Shown here: piece by piece, positions 54,192 to 63,197 of the stretch
How positions within the stretch are numbered: position 1 is the first letter of the stretch
How the letters are laid out: each line of letters opens with the position of its first letter
NCBI RefSeq assembly: GCF_000376825.1
Contig: NZ_AQXW01000004.1
Location: 2,356,001-2,420,000 of the forward strand
Direction: 5' to 3'
DNA length: 64,000 nucleotides
Source of the DNA: Demetria terragena DSM 11295
GTDB lineage: Bacteria > Actinomycetota > Actinomycetes > Actinomycetales > Dermatophilaceae
Program-made: the position numbers and the translations under genes
Notes under the pieces: model-generated
Told to the model about the DNA's origin: nothing
What the model saw: only the letters and a program-made list of their open reading frames with translations
The model's database searches: none

Positions 54192-54884
54192 TCAGTCGTG
54201 CGGGTCGGGGTCGACAACATCATGGGCAGCGTCGCCGACCTCTTCGAGGATCGCCTTCGACTGCCGCCGGTGCTTGAGGTATTCGTAGACCATCGGCAGC
54301 ACCGACAGGAGCACGATAAGGATGATCAACTTGTCGATGTTCTCCCCGAGCCCGGGGAAGGACTTGCCGAGGAAGTACCCGGCCAACGTTACCGAAAACA
54401 CCCACAGCACCGCGCCGACGGCCGACCAGGTGAAGAACCGAGCCCGCTCCATCCGGCTGGCGCCGGCCACCACCGTGATGAAGGTGCGCACGATGGGGAC
54501 AAAACGACCAATGACGAGGGCCTTGTTGCCATGCTTGTCGAAGAACGCCGTCGTCTGATCGAAGTACTTCTTCTTGAGGATCTTGCCGTCTCGTTCGTAG
54601 AGCGGTGTCCCGACAGCCCGGCCGATCTCATAGCCCGCGACATTGCCACCGAACGCGGCCAGGGTCAGCAAGGGCAGCGAGGTCCACAGCGGAACACTGA
54701 AACCGCTGGTCTCTGCAGTCGCGGTGAACAGGCCGATCGCAAAGAGCAGCGAGTCGCCCGGAAGGATCGGGAACAGCAGACCGCACTCGATGAACACGAT
54801 GGCGATGGACAGCCAGAAGAAGGCGCCGCCGAACTCGGTCAGCAGATAATTCGGGTCCATCCATTGGGGACCGAGCGTGTGCAT
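54192..54884 (-). CDS. DedA-family (VTT domain) membrane protein, second copy
   Basis: 230 residues from ATG 54884. 'ECGLLFPILPGDSLLFAIG' is the DedA signature, then 'FGGNVAGYEIGRAVG', and the conserved Arg in 'IGRFVPIVRTFITVVAG'. Long C-terminal polar tail ('YLKHRRQSKAILEEVGDAA'). Upstream frame extension lies in the divergent gene's start region and was not used. Function as for the DedA protein at 10059, to which it is only distantly similar. Confidence 0.9.
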   Translation of the reverse strand: MHTLGPQWMDPNYLLTEFGGAFFWLSIAIVFIECGLLFPILPGDSLLFAIGLFTATAETSGFSVPLWTSLPLLTLAAFGGNVAGYEIGRAVGTPLYERDGKILKKKYFDQTTAFFDKHGNKALVIGRFVPIVRTFITVVAGASRMERARFFTWSAVGAVLWVFSVTLAGYFLGKSFPGLGENIDKLIILIVLLSVLPMVYEYLKHRRQSKAILEEVGDAAHDVVDPDPHD

Positions 54885-54921
54885 CACAATGCGTAAGGGT
54901 ACGCGGGCTATCGTCGCCTCC

Positions 54922-55869
54922 ATGACCTCGGCTCGACGACTCGCACTGGTGTGCAGCGCCCTCCTCGTGACCGCGACGGGTTGTACGACCTCGAGTAGCA
55001 GTACGGGCACATCGCAAGAGAGTTCCTCGTCTGCGGCCCCCTGCAAGGGCCAGGCGATCGACCTGGTGAAGGACGACCGCCTGACCATCGCGACCTATGA
55101 CCCGGTGTTTGCGCCTTGGTTTGTCAGCAATGACCCGGGGAACGGTCAGGGCTTCGAGTCGGCGCTGGGGTTCCAGGCGGCGAAAAAGATGGGCTTCGAC
55201 CCACACCGGGTCAAGTGGATCCGGTTGCCCTTCGAAGACATCGCCAAACCCAGCGGCAAGACGTTCGACCTGGCGCTCGCCGAGGTGTCCATCACCCGCG
55301 AGCGAGCCAAACAGGTCGACTTCTCCACGCCGTACGCCAGCACTCGCCAGGCGGTCCTGTCGACGGGGGACGGCCCGTTGGCGAAGGCGCGGACGGTCAG
55401 CGATATGCGAACCGCCACGTTGGGCGCGTCGGTGCAAACCACCTCGCTCGCGGCGATCGGCAAGGTCCTCAAGCCAGCGACGAAGGCGACCTCATTCCCG
55501 ACCATCGCCGCAGCCACCCAGGCGTTGAACAACAAGAAGGTCGACGGCGTTGTTGTCGATGTCCCCACCGCTGAGTACCTCGCGGGAACTCAACTCAAAG
55601 ATGGCCGACTGATCGGCACGCTCCCCGGCACTGACGAACAACTTGGTGCTGTCCTGCCGAAGGGCTCCAAACTCACGCCGTGTCTCAACCGAGCGTTGGC
55701 CACGCTGTCCTCTGACGGCACGATCTCGGACCTGAAAAAGGAATGGCTCCCGCGGCGCGGCAAGATTGAAGAACTGCCGCAAGGCAGTCCGAGCACGTCC
55801 GCGAAGCCATCCCCGAAGTCGACGTCCGCGCCCAAGCCATCCGCGAAGTCCTCCTCAAAACCGGACTAA
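54922..55869 (+). CDS. Periplasmic amino-acid-type solute-binding lipoprotein, orphan
   Basis: 315 residues. Lipoprotein signal ending 'LLVTATGC', a Ser/Thr linker, then an SBP type 3 domain ('FDLALAEVSITRERAKQVDF', 'GFESALGFQAAKKMG', 'ALNNKKVDGVVVDVPTAEY'). C-terminal 35 residues are a Ser/Pro/Lys repeat tail ('SAKPSPKSTSAPKPSAK') that may interact with the cell wall. No ABC permease or ATPase gene is adjacent, so partners are elsewhere. Substrate probably a polar amino acid. Confidence 0.85.
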   Translation: MTSARRLALVCSALLVTATGCTTSSSSTGTSQESSSSAAPCKGQAIDLVKDDRLTIATYDPVFAPWFVSNDPGNGQGFESALGFQAAKKMGFDPHRVKWIRLPFEDIAKPSGKTFDLALAEVSITRERAKQVDFSTPYASTRQAVLSTGDGPLAKARTVSDMRTATLGASVQTTSLAAIGKVLKPATKATSFPTIAAATQALNNKKVDGVVVDVPTAEYLAGTQLKDGRLIGTLPGTDEQLGAVLPKGSKLTPCLNRALATLSSDGTISDLKKEWLPRRGKIEELPQGSPSTSAKPSPKSTSAPKPSAKSSSKPD

Positions 55870-55899
55870 AACTGTCCGGGTCGCGCCCACAATGGCGTT

Positions 55900-56859
55900 A
55901 TGTCCGACACGACAGCGCGCGTCCTTCAACTTCTTGGCCTGCTGCAATCTCGTCCGGTGTGGACCGGGCCGGAACTCGCCGATCGCTTAGGGGTGACCAC
56001 CCGCAGCATCCGGCGCGATGTCGACCGGCTGCGCGAACTCGGGTACCCGGTGCTGGCCACGCACGGAACCCATGGCGGCTATCAGTTGGGGGCGGGCAAA
56101 GCCCTGCCGCCGCTGCTATTGGACAGTGAAGAGGCCGTCGCGGTCGCCGTATGCCTGCGGTTGGCAGCAGGTGGCACGGTGGCGGGCGTCGGTGAGGCCG
56201 CGCTGCGCACCATGACCAAACTCGATCAGGTTCTCCCAGCAACATTGCGGGCCCAGGTCGCCGCGGTTCAGGAGGCGACGGTCACCCTCGACTTCCGCCC
56301 GATCGAGGTCGACCCGGACATCCTGCTCGTGCTGGCTCGGGCCGTCCGCGACTCTGTGCAGGCGAGGTTTGCCTACACCGCCCGCGATGGCGTATCCACC
56401 GACCGGCGCATCGAGCCCTATCGCCTTGTCGCCACCGGGCGGCGCTGGTACCTCATGGCATACGACCTGGATCGGGACGACTGGCGCACCTTCCGGCTCG
56501 ACCGGATGAGCGACGCGCGTGCGAGCACCTTCACCTTCAGACCCCGGGAGTCGCCCGACCCAGAGGAATACATCCGGCAGTCGATGGGTGCGTCCTGGCC
56601 GATCAGCGCGAGCGTGCTGATTCATGCCCCGCTAGAGGAGGTACGCACCCAGGTCGGCTCGTATGTCGAGGCCGAAGAGGTCGAGGCTTCGGTGACGAGG
56701 GTGCTCGCTCGAAGTCACCATCTCCAGGACATCGCCTGGTGGCTGCTTCGCCTGCCCTTCGATCTGGAGGTGGAGAGGCCTACAGAATTGCGCGCGGCGT
56801 TTGCCACATTGGGGGAGCGCGCTGCTCACGCGGCGCGCGGTGGGACAGTGGGCGCGTGA
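55900..56859 (+). CDS. HTH-WYL transcriptional regulator (YafY type)
   Basis: 319 residues. DeoR/HTH_11 at the N-terminus ('RLGVTTRSIRRDVDRLRELG'), WYL domain ('RRIEPYRLVATGRRWYLMAY', 'FRLDRMSDARAS') and WCX C-terminus. WYL regulators often sense nucleic acids or control DNA damage and defence genes; the target here is unknown. Its stop overlaps the SpoU methyltransferase gene by 4 nt, so they are cotranscribed. Confidence 0.93.
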   Translation: MSDTTARVLQLLGLLQSRPVWTGPELADRLGVTTRSIRRDVDRLRELGYPVLATHGTHGGYQLGAGKALPPLLLDSEEAVAVAVCLRLAAGGTVAGVGEAALRTMTKLDQVLPATLRAQVAAVQEATVTLDFRPIEVDPDILLVLARAVRDSVQARFAYTARDGVSTDRRIEPYRLVATGRRWYLMAYDLDRDDWRTFRLDRMSDARASTFTFRPRESPDPEEYIRQSMGASWPISASVLIHAPLEEVRTQVGSYVEAEEVEASVTRVLARSHHLQDIAWWLLRLPFDLEVERPTELRAAFATLGERAAHAARGGTVGA

Positions 56860-57503
56860 CTGAACAGATCGGGGTCCCGCCCTGGGAAGGGCCGCGGCCG
56901 ACGTTGCCGGACGGCACGCCTGACCCGACCTACGACCCGGAGCTGTTGAGCGAGGGCGACCGGCGCAATGTGGCCGACCACTATCGCTACTGGACCCACG
57001 AGGCGATCGTGGCCGACTTGGACAGGACTCGCCACCCGCTGCACATCGCGGTGGAGAACTGGCAGCACGATTTCAATATCGGCTCGATCATCCGTACCGC
57101 AAATGCCTTCAACGTCAAGGCGTTTCACATTGTCGGCAAGCGGCGATGGAACCGACGCGGTGCGATGGTGACCGACCGCTACCAACACGAACGCCACCAC
57201 CCCACCGTCCATGATTTGGCGCAGTGGGCGAGCGCTGAGGGGCTTGTTCTCATCGGCATAGATAACGTGCCCGGCTCGGTGTCGCTGGAGACCTATGACC
57301 TACCCCGTGGGTGCGTACTGGTCTTCGGGCAGGAAGGCCCAGGCCTGTCAGAAGAAATGCGGGCACAGTGCCGCGACATCCTGCACATCGAGCAGTTCGG
57401 GTCGACTCGGTCGATCAACGCCGGAGCCGCGGGGGCCATCGCGATGCATGCGTGGATCCGGCAGCACCATTTCGGCCAGTCTCCGCTCACCGGACCGCGG
57501 TGA
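56856..57503 (+). CDS. SpoU/TrmH-type RNA 2'-O-methyltransferase
   Basis: 215 residues. SPOUT knot motifs: 'FNIGSIIRTANAFNV', 'CVLVFGQEGPGLSEEM' and 'STRSINAGAAGAIAMHAWI'. The N-terminal 60 residues are an extension. Methylates ribose in tRNA or rRNA; the site is unknown. GTG overlaps the WYL regulator stop. Confidence 0.9.
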   Translation: MTEQIGVPPWEGPRPTLPDGTPDPTYDPELLSEGDRRNVADHYRYWTHEAIVADLDRTRHPLHIAVENWQHDFNIGSIIRTANAFNVKAFHIVGKRRWNRRGAMVTDRYQHERHHPTVHDLAQWASAEGLVLIGIDNVPGSVSLETYDLPRGCVLVFGQEGPGLSEEMRAQCRDILHIEQFGSTRSINAGAAGAIAMHAWIRQHHFGQSPLTGPR

Positions 57504-57521
57504 GCGAGTAGCGTCCCGCCA

Positions 57522-58988
57522 GTGAACGCAGTCAACGATTTCCTGGCCGATAAAGGCGACCTTTTCTGGACCTGGGCCGTGCTGCCCGTGGTCGTCGTGC
57601 TCGGGCTCTATTTCACGGTGCGTACGGGCGTGGTGCAGATTCGGCTACTGCCGTCGATGGTACGTGTTCTGCGGGATCCGACCCCCCGCAATGCCGATGG
57701 AGAAGCACAGTCGATTTCAGCCTTCCAAGCCTTCACGGTCTCGGCAGCCTCGCGAGTCGGCGTGGGCAATATTGCCGGTGTCGGGACAGCCATCGTGTTG
57801 GGCGGCCCCGGCGCTGTTTTCTGGATGTGGTTGATGGCCATCGTCGGGGGCGCCTCGAGCTTTGTGGAATCTACGCTCGGGCAGTTGTACAAGGTTCGGG
57901 ACAAGGACGGCTTTCGGGGCGGTCCGGCCTACTACATGCAGCATGGGCTAGGTCGACGCTGGGTGGGCGTGCTGTTTGCGGTCGTACTCATTGTCTGCTT
58001 TCCCCTGGCCTTCTCCTCGCTGCAGGCGAACACGATCGTGGCGACTTTGGAGTCGACATCCGGGCACGGTGGCAACGCGATGGCCTGGGGCTTGGGCCTT
58101 GCCGTGGCAGGTCTGACCGCCCTGGTGATCTTTGGTGGCATTCGCCGCATTGCGCAGGTCACCGAGTCCGTGGTGCCCCTGATGGCGTTGCTCTATCTCG
58201 TGGTCGGCGTGGTGATCGTGGCGCAGAACATCGGGGAGGTCCCGGGCATGATTCAGACCATCGTGAGTGACGCCTTCACTGCTAACTCAGCCACGGGGGC
58301 TGCCGTGGGATCGGTCATCTTGGCCGGTGTCAAGCGCGGCATGTTCTCCAACGAGGCCGGGCTGGGTTCGGCCCCGAACGCAGGTGCCTCGGCAGCGGTC
58401 ACCCACCCGGTGAAGCAGGGATTGGTGCAGACCTTGGGGGTCTACTTCGACACGCTCATCGTGTGCTCGATCACAGCGTTCATCATTCTGGCTTCACAAC
58501 AGGATTACACCGATGCCGCTAAAGGCATCGACCTGACCTATGGCGCGGTCACTGGCGGGCTTGGGGAGTGGGCCGGCTGGCTGCTTGCCGTCATCATCTT
58601 CTTGTTGGCGTTCAGTTCGATCATCGGCAACTACTACTACGGCCAAGCCAACGTAGAGTTCATCAGCGACAATCCGATGGTCCTCACCGGGTTCCGAGCA
58701 TTGGCGTGCGCAGCCGTGCTCGTCGGTGCGGTGCTGTCGGCGGATGTGGTGTGGACATTCGCCGACGGGATTATGGGCGTGATGGCCCTCATCAACCTGA
58801 TCTCGATAGCCGTACTGTCCGGGATCGCATTCCGGCTGTTGAAGGACTACCGAGAGCAGAGCGCTCGTGGCGAGGATCCGGTCTTTATCCGCGGAACGGT
58901 GGAGGTTCCTGGGCACGTGGAGACCTGGGCCTCCCGCGAGGACGTGGTCGGTCCAGAAACCGCCGCGCGCCGACCACGCGACGATTAG
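57522..58988 (+). CDS. Sodium:alanine/glycine symporter, AGCS family
   Basis: 488 residues, 11 or so hydrophobic segments. AGCS signatures 'QAFTVSAASRVGVGNIAGVG', 'GGPGAVFWMWLMAIVG' and 'KRGMFSNEAGLGSAPNAGA'. Imports alanine or glycine with Na+. GTG start follows the SpoU gene by 18 nt. The C-terminal tail is polar. Confidence 0.95.
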   Translation: MNAVNDFLADKGDLFWTWAVLPVVVVLGLYFTVRTGVVQIRLLPSMVRVLRDPTPRNADGEAQSISAFQAFTVSAASRVGVGNIAGVGTAIVLGGPGAVFWMWLMAIVGGASSFVESTLGQLYKVRDKDGFRGGPAYYMQHGLGRRWVGVLFAVVLIVCFPLAFSSLQANTIVATLESTSGHGGNAMAWGLGLAVAGLTALVIFGGIRRIAQVTESVVPLMALLYLVVGVVIVAQNIGEVPGMIQTIVSDAFTANSATGAAVGSVILAGVKRGMFSNEAGLGSAPNAGASAAVTHPVKQGLVQTLGVYFDTLIVCSITAFIILASQQDYTDAAKGIDLTYGAVTGGLGEWAGWLLAVIIFLLAFSSIIGNYYYGQANVEFISDNPMVLTGFRALACAAVLVGAVLSADVVWTFADGIMGVMALINLISIAVLSGIAFRLLKDYREQSARGEDPVFIRGTVEVPGHVETWASREDVVGPETAARRPRDD

Positions 58989-58997
58989 CGTGACCCC

Positions 58998-60383
58998 ATG
59001 AACCCGGCCGAGCATGTACCTGTCATTCCGTCCGGGTATGCCCCGCCCGCTGAACTCTTCGAGCGGGGCCGGGCACTCGCGCAGCAGACCCCACCGAGCG
59101 CGCACGCCGACCATCCGGTCGTGGCCGACGACCGTCCCGGCGTCGTCGACTTCGTCGAGGAGACCCACGCCGACCGCCTCCCCGAACTGCTCCCGTTGCG
59201 GATGGAGCGGATGGCGCAAACGCCGTACTCCTTCTTCCGTGGCGCTGCGGGGATGCAGGCGGCCGACTTGGTCGGTAGCCCGTCGTCCGGTCTGTCGGCC
59301 CAGCTATGCGGTGACGCACACGCGGCGAACTTCGGGCTCTACGGAACGTCCGATGGCGATGTCGTGATGGACATCAACGACTTCGACGAGACCGTGCCCG
59401 GGCCGTGGGAATGGGACCTCAAGCGCCTGGCCACCAGCCTTGTCTTAGCCGGTCGGGTCGGCGGTGTCTCAGAAAAGAAGAGCCAGAATGCGGCCCAAGA
59501 TGCGGTGAAGGCGTATCGGCGGACCGTGCGGCGGCTCGCTGGAGCGCCGCATCTGCGGACCTGGACCGCGCTCGCCGATGAGAGCACGCTGGGCGAGCAC
59601 CAGGTGGAGCACCTCAGCGAGCATTTGTCCACGGCCGTCGACAAAGCGCGACGCAACACCAGTGACCGGGTGGTGTCCAAAGCCGTTCAGCACATTGACG
59701 ACCACGAGACCGGCATACGCCGCCAGCAGTTTGTCGAAGAACCACCCGTGCTGTGGCACCTGCCCGATGACCATGAGCAGGCGGTGATGGCCGGCGTTCA
59801 GGACTACGTCTCCACTCTGCGGGAGTCTCGGGCGCGGCTGCTTGAGCGCTACGCAATGGTCGACGCGGCCTTCCGGGTCGTTGGCACCGGGAGCGTCGGA
59901 ATGCGTAGTTATGTCGTCTTGCTCGACGGCAACGCAGACGAAAACCTCGTGCTGCACGTGAAGCAGGCGGGGCCGAGTTCGTTGGCGCCCTACCTTCCGG
60001 ATCTGCCGGAGGCGGCGCATCAAGGGCAGCGCATCGTGCAAGGGGCGCGCCTGGTGCAGGTGTCGACCGACATCCTGCTCGGCTGGACCACGATCGACGG
60101 TCGGCCCTACATCGTGCGGCAGTTCCGCAACAGGAAAGGCAGCCTGGACCCGACCGATATGCCTGGCAAGGCCTTGGATGACTACGGCAGATTGTGCGGC
60201 GGGCTGTTGGCGCGGGCGCATTGCCGGTCGTTGCGCCCCCGCCTGCTTGAGGGCTACCTCGATGATGACAGCGAGCTCGATAATGCGATCTGCGCTTACG
60301 CCGTGAAGTACGCCGACCAGACGGAGGCCGACCACGAGACGTTGGTGAAGGCAATCGCGAGCGGGCGGTTGCCGAAAAGATAG
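58998..60383 (+). CDS. DUF2252 family protein
   Basis: 461 residues of the DUF2252 family, kinase-like in fold. 'GDAHAANFGLYG' and 'DINDFDETVPGPWEWDLKRL' are the conserved nucleotide- and metal-binding parts, followed by 'LQVSTDILLGWTTIDGR'-like features ('VQVSTDILLGWTTIDG'). Function unknown. It begins 9 nt after the AGCS gene, so the two may be cotranscribed. Confidence 0.93.
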   Translation: MNPAEHVPVIPSGYAPPAELFERGRALAQQTPPSAHADHPVVADDRPGVVDFVEETHADRLPELLPLRMERMAQTPYSFFRGAAGMQAADLVGSPSSGLSAQLCGDAHAANFGLYGTSDGDVVMDINDFDETVPGPWEWDLKRLATSLVLAGRVGGVSEKKSQNAAQDAVKAYRRTVRRLAGAPHLRTWTALADESTLGEHQVEHLSEHLSTAVDKARRNTSDRVVSKAVQHIDDHETGIRRQQFVEEPPVLWHLPDDHEQAVMAGVQDYVSTLRESRARLLERYAMVDAAFRVVGTGSVGMRSYVVLLDGNADENLVLHVKQAGPSSLAPYLPDLPEAAHQGQRIVQGARLVQVSTDILLGWTTIDGRPYIVRQFRNRKGSLDPTDMPGKALDDYGRLCGGLLARAHCRSLRPRLLEGYLDDDSELDNAICAYAVKYADQTEADHETLVKAIASGRLPKR

Positions 60384-60467
60384 CGCGCGTCTGTCGATGC
60401 GGAACCGGCTCGATCGTCATGGGGGTGGGACCGGATACGCGGTCGCCCTGAGACAGAGGAGAACATC

Positions 60468-60650
60468 GTGACCGAGTACGTCATTCTGCTGACTGGTGAC
60501 CCAGATCGTTGGTGGCGCCGAATTGCACCACCCGCGGAGGGCCAAACGCATCCCCGGCGGCGGTGGGCCGGTGACCGATGGGCGCTCGCGCAGGTCGGCG
60601 ACACCGTGACCGTGGTTCCGGTCGTCACCGCCGAGGAACGCCCGTCATGA
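60468..60650 (+). CDS. 60-residue mini YCII-like protein
   Basis: Short protein that begins like a YCII/DGPF protein ('TEYVILLTGDPDRWW') and then ends early. GTG has the good site AGAGGAGAA, and its stop overlaps the start of the YCII gene (ATGA), so it is translated as the first gene of the sigma operon. Either a truncated YCII copy or a real small protein. Confidence 0.6.
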   Translation: MTEYVILLTGDPDRWWRRIAPPAEGQTHPRRRWAGDRWALAQVGDTVTVVPVVTAEERPS

Positions 60651-61012
60651 GGTACGTCATCCTGATCGCGTTCGATCCGCAGACCTGGGACGAGGCAGCC
60701 CCGCAGCAGCAGAGTTCTTGGATGGACGATCACGGGCGGTTCGAGGCCTACGTCGCCGAGCACGGTCGATGCATCGCCACCGCACCGCTCTCGGGTGCCG
60801 ACACCGCCACGACCGTCCGGCACCGCGACGGGAACGTGGTGGTGACCGACGGCCCGTACGTCGAGTTGGTCGAGCAACTCGCTGGGTATTACGACGTGGA
60901 GTTACCGGACCTCGACACCGCGATCGAGGCAGCGCAGTTGTTGCCGGCGGCCTTCGCGATCGAGATTCGCCCAGTGGAGCGAGTCGAAGCCGGAGGCGTG
61001 TCGATCACGTGA
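60647..61012 (+). CDS. YCII/DGPF-domain protein
   Basis: 121 residues. Ferredoxin-like YCII domain with 'MRYVILIAFDPQTW' and the DGP motif 'VVVTDGPYVELVEQLAGYYDVE'. Genes of this type are the standard partners of ECF42 sigma factors, and here the sigma gene overlaps by 4 nt. Biochemical role is unknown. Confidence 0.9.
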   Translation: MRYVILIAFDPQTWDEAAPQQQSSWMDDHGRFEAYVAEHGRCIATAPLSGADTATTVRHRDGNVVVTDGPYVELVEQLAGYYDVELPDLDTAIEAAQLLPAAFAIEIRPVERVEAGGVSIT

Positions 61013-62274
61013 CCGACGCGGTGGAGGCCGCCCTCGCGGCAATCGTGCGCGAGGAGTGGGGGCGGCTGACGTCCCTGCTCCTCGCCCGCTTCCGCAGGCT
61101 TGACCTGGTCGAGGACGCGCTCGCAGATGCGGTGGAGCGCGCGGCGCAGCGCTGGCCGCGTGACGGGGTGCCGGACAACCCGTCGGCATGGGTACACACC
61201 GTCGCCAGACGCCGGGTGCTGGATCGCGTGCGTGCGGAGGCCATGCAGCAGCGCAAGATGCCGCTTTTGGTGGTCGAACGCCACCAGACTGAGCCGGCTG
61301 TCCGGGCAGACCCCGGTGACCTGATCGAAGACGATCTGCTCCGACTGGTGCTGATGTGTTCCCACCCGGCGCTCGATCCGGCGGCTGCAAGCGCCCTCAC
61401 CTTGCGTCTGGTCCTCGGTGTGCGTACGGCCGATGTCGCGCGGTTGTTTCTCGTGACGGAATCGACCATGGCGGCGCGGCTTACCCGCGCGAAGAAGAAG
61501 ATCATCTCGGCCGGTATCCCGTTCTCGATCCCGATATCCGACGAGATACCGGACCGATTGGCGGTGGTGGCGCAGACCGCCTATCTCGCTTTCACCGCGG
61601 GGTATGCACCCGGTAGCGGACCGGACGCGCTACGTGTCGAACTGGCGGGTGAGGCGATCCGGCTGGTACGGGTGGTGTTGGCACTGCGACCGACCGAACC
61701 CGTGCTGGTCGCGCTCCTGTCGTTGATGCTCCTGCAGCACTCCAGACGTGACGCGCGGGTCGACGCGGCCGGAAGTATCGTGCTGCTCCCAGACCAGGCT
61801 CGAGAGCGATGGCATCACGATGAGATTGCCGAGGCATTGGAGTTGTTGCGCTCGCCGTCGTTGGTTGGACCAATCCCGCGCCAAGCCGCCATCTATGTCG
61901 TCCAGGCGCAGATCGCTGCCGAGCACGCCTGTGCCGCAACGGCTTCCGAGACGAATTGGCGCCAAGTGGTTGAGCACTACGACAGACTCCTCGCGTTGCA
62001 ATCGGGTCCCAGTGCGCGCCTGGCGCGCGCCGTCGCGGTGGGGGAGGCGTTCGGCCCTCCTGCCGGGCTGGACGCCCTCGCTGGTCTGGACGCCGACCTG
62101 CCGCACAGTCATCGGGTGCCGACGGTGCGTGCGGTGCTGCTCACCCAGGCAGGCGAGTATGAGGCGGCGCGGATCGCGTACGACCTCGCGATCGAGCGCT
62201 GCGACAACGACGCCGAGCGTCATACGCTGCTGCAGCGCCGTGCGGCCCTCGACTCGGCACGCTTGCGATTCTGA
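61009..62274 (+). CDS. ECF42-type sigma factor with C-terminal TPR-like domain
   Basis: 421 residues. Sigma2 ('LVEDALADAVERAAQRWP') and sigma4 ('LRLVLGVRTADVARLFLVTESTMAARLTRAKKKI'-like region, residues about 125-165), then a DUF6596/TPR-like extension ('EAIRLVRVVLALRPTEPVLV') that replaces an anti-sigma factor in this group. It directs RNA polymerase to promoters of its own operon and DGPF genes in studied cases. GTG overlaps the YCII gene stop. Confidence 0.9.
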   Translation: MTDAVEAALAAIVREEWGRLTSLLLARFRRLDLVEDALADAVERAAQRWPRDGVPDNPSAWVHTVARRRVLDRVRAEAMQQRKMPLLVVERHQTEPAVRADPGDLIEDDLLRLVLMCSHPALDPAAASALTLRLVLGVRTADVARLFLVTESTMAARLTRAKKKIISAGIPFSIPISDEIPDRLAVVAQTAYLAFTAGYAPGSGPDALRVELAGEAIRLVRVVLALRPTEPVLVALLSLMLLQHSRRDARVDAAGSIVLLPDQARERWHHDEIAEALELLRSPSLVGPIPRQAAIYVVQAQIAAEHACAATASETNWRQVVEHYDRLLALQSGPSARLARAVAVGEAFGPPAGLDALAGLDADLPHSHRVPTVRAVLLTQAGEYEAARIAYDLAIERCDNDAERHTLLQRRAALDSARLRF

Positions 62275-62579
62275 CGTCGCGTAGGGCAAGGCCGTCGACC
62301 GGTTCCAGCAGCGACCAGCCAAGGCGGCAAAGTCGATCGAGCACGGTCGCGATCAGAACGTCCCGCTGCGGCACTCGTGAGCGCCAGCGCGCGGCCGTGC
62401 GGTATCTCGGTTTCGGTGCTGACCCGGGCTTATCCGGAGGAGTCGTATGTACCAGGGTGCTCAATCGGGGTTCGTCACCGCAATACGGAGGGTTCCCGTC
62501 GTGGGCGACCTCGGGGGCGCTGATGCTTCTCTCGGCTATGCAGAGTTGTCGGGTTTGGCCGTCCCCCTTTGGTGAGGGT
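62275..62579. other. 305-bp stretch without a clear gene
   Basis: No convincing frame. A minus-strand frame through it reads protein-like over about 40 residues ('RVPQRDVLIATVLDRLCRLG') but has no recognisable family and no proper start, so a decayed gene is possible. Confidence 0.4.
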
Positions 62580-63161
62580 CTATTGACGAAGGCGATCCGC
62601 ACTTCGGGTTCGGCGGTGATGGGCGTTCTTGACACGGTTCTGACACGAGGCCCCACAGAATCGCCGGGTTCCGTTCTTGGAGCGGTCGACGTATACCCGG
62701 TCGCACTTAGGGGCTTCGCAGACGCCAAGTCGCCCGGCGTCTGCGCTCCCAATGGCTATCGTCAACGCTGCGGCGCAGCCGGCGACCCAACCTTGCCCGA
62801 GGCGGTCGGTCGGCCCGTGGAAGTGCATGTGCCAGGTTCCCTCAAACTGGTCGAGTTGCGGTTGGGGGCGAGTCCAACGCAGCACCTCGTTAGTGCTCGC
62901 GGCAGCCAGGTCGAAGTTCTCGTCGGCTACTGCCTCGAATATCGCTCGGGCTGCGTGTGCGAACCGGCGCAGTAGCTCAGCGTCCTCGTCCGCAACGGTC
63001 GGCAACTGGCCGTCGCGCACCAGAATCCGACTCAGCGCCTTGCACAGGTCGTTTCCGGTTGGCGGGGTCGACGCACGACCTCCAGCCTCCTCACAGGTCA
63101 ACAGATTCACTACGTCCGTCGAGACGCGCAAGAGGTCAATGACATGACTGTCAAAACGCAT
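62580..63161 (-). CDS. CGNR zinc-finger (ABATE) regulator
   Basis: 193 residues from ATG 63161. N-terminal ABATE-like helical domain, C-terminal CGNR zinc finger with cysteines in 'GVCEAPKCDRVYVDRS' and 'RRFCGASCQNRVKNAHHRRT'. Probably a DNA-binding regulator; it is divergent from the MFS gene with a 36-bp gap and may control it. Confidence 0.9.
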   Translation of the reverse strand: MRFDSHVIDLLRVSTDVVNLLTCEEAGGRASTPPTGNDLCKALSRILVRDGQLPTVADEDAELLRRFAHAARAIFEAVADENFDLAAASTNEVLRWTRPQPQLDQFEGTWHMHFHGPTDRLGQGWVAGCAAALTIAIGSADAGRLGVCEAPKCDRVYVDRSKNGTRRFCGASCQNRVKNAHHRRTRSADRLRQ

Positions 63162-63197
63162 TTGAACAGTGTATGCGCCCCGGCCTACGCTCGCCGC

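Noticed and set aside
62141-62752. Minus-strand ORF of 203 codons
   Set aside because: Overlaps the ends of the sigma and CGNR genes; only a short protein-like part, no family.
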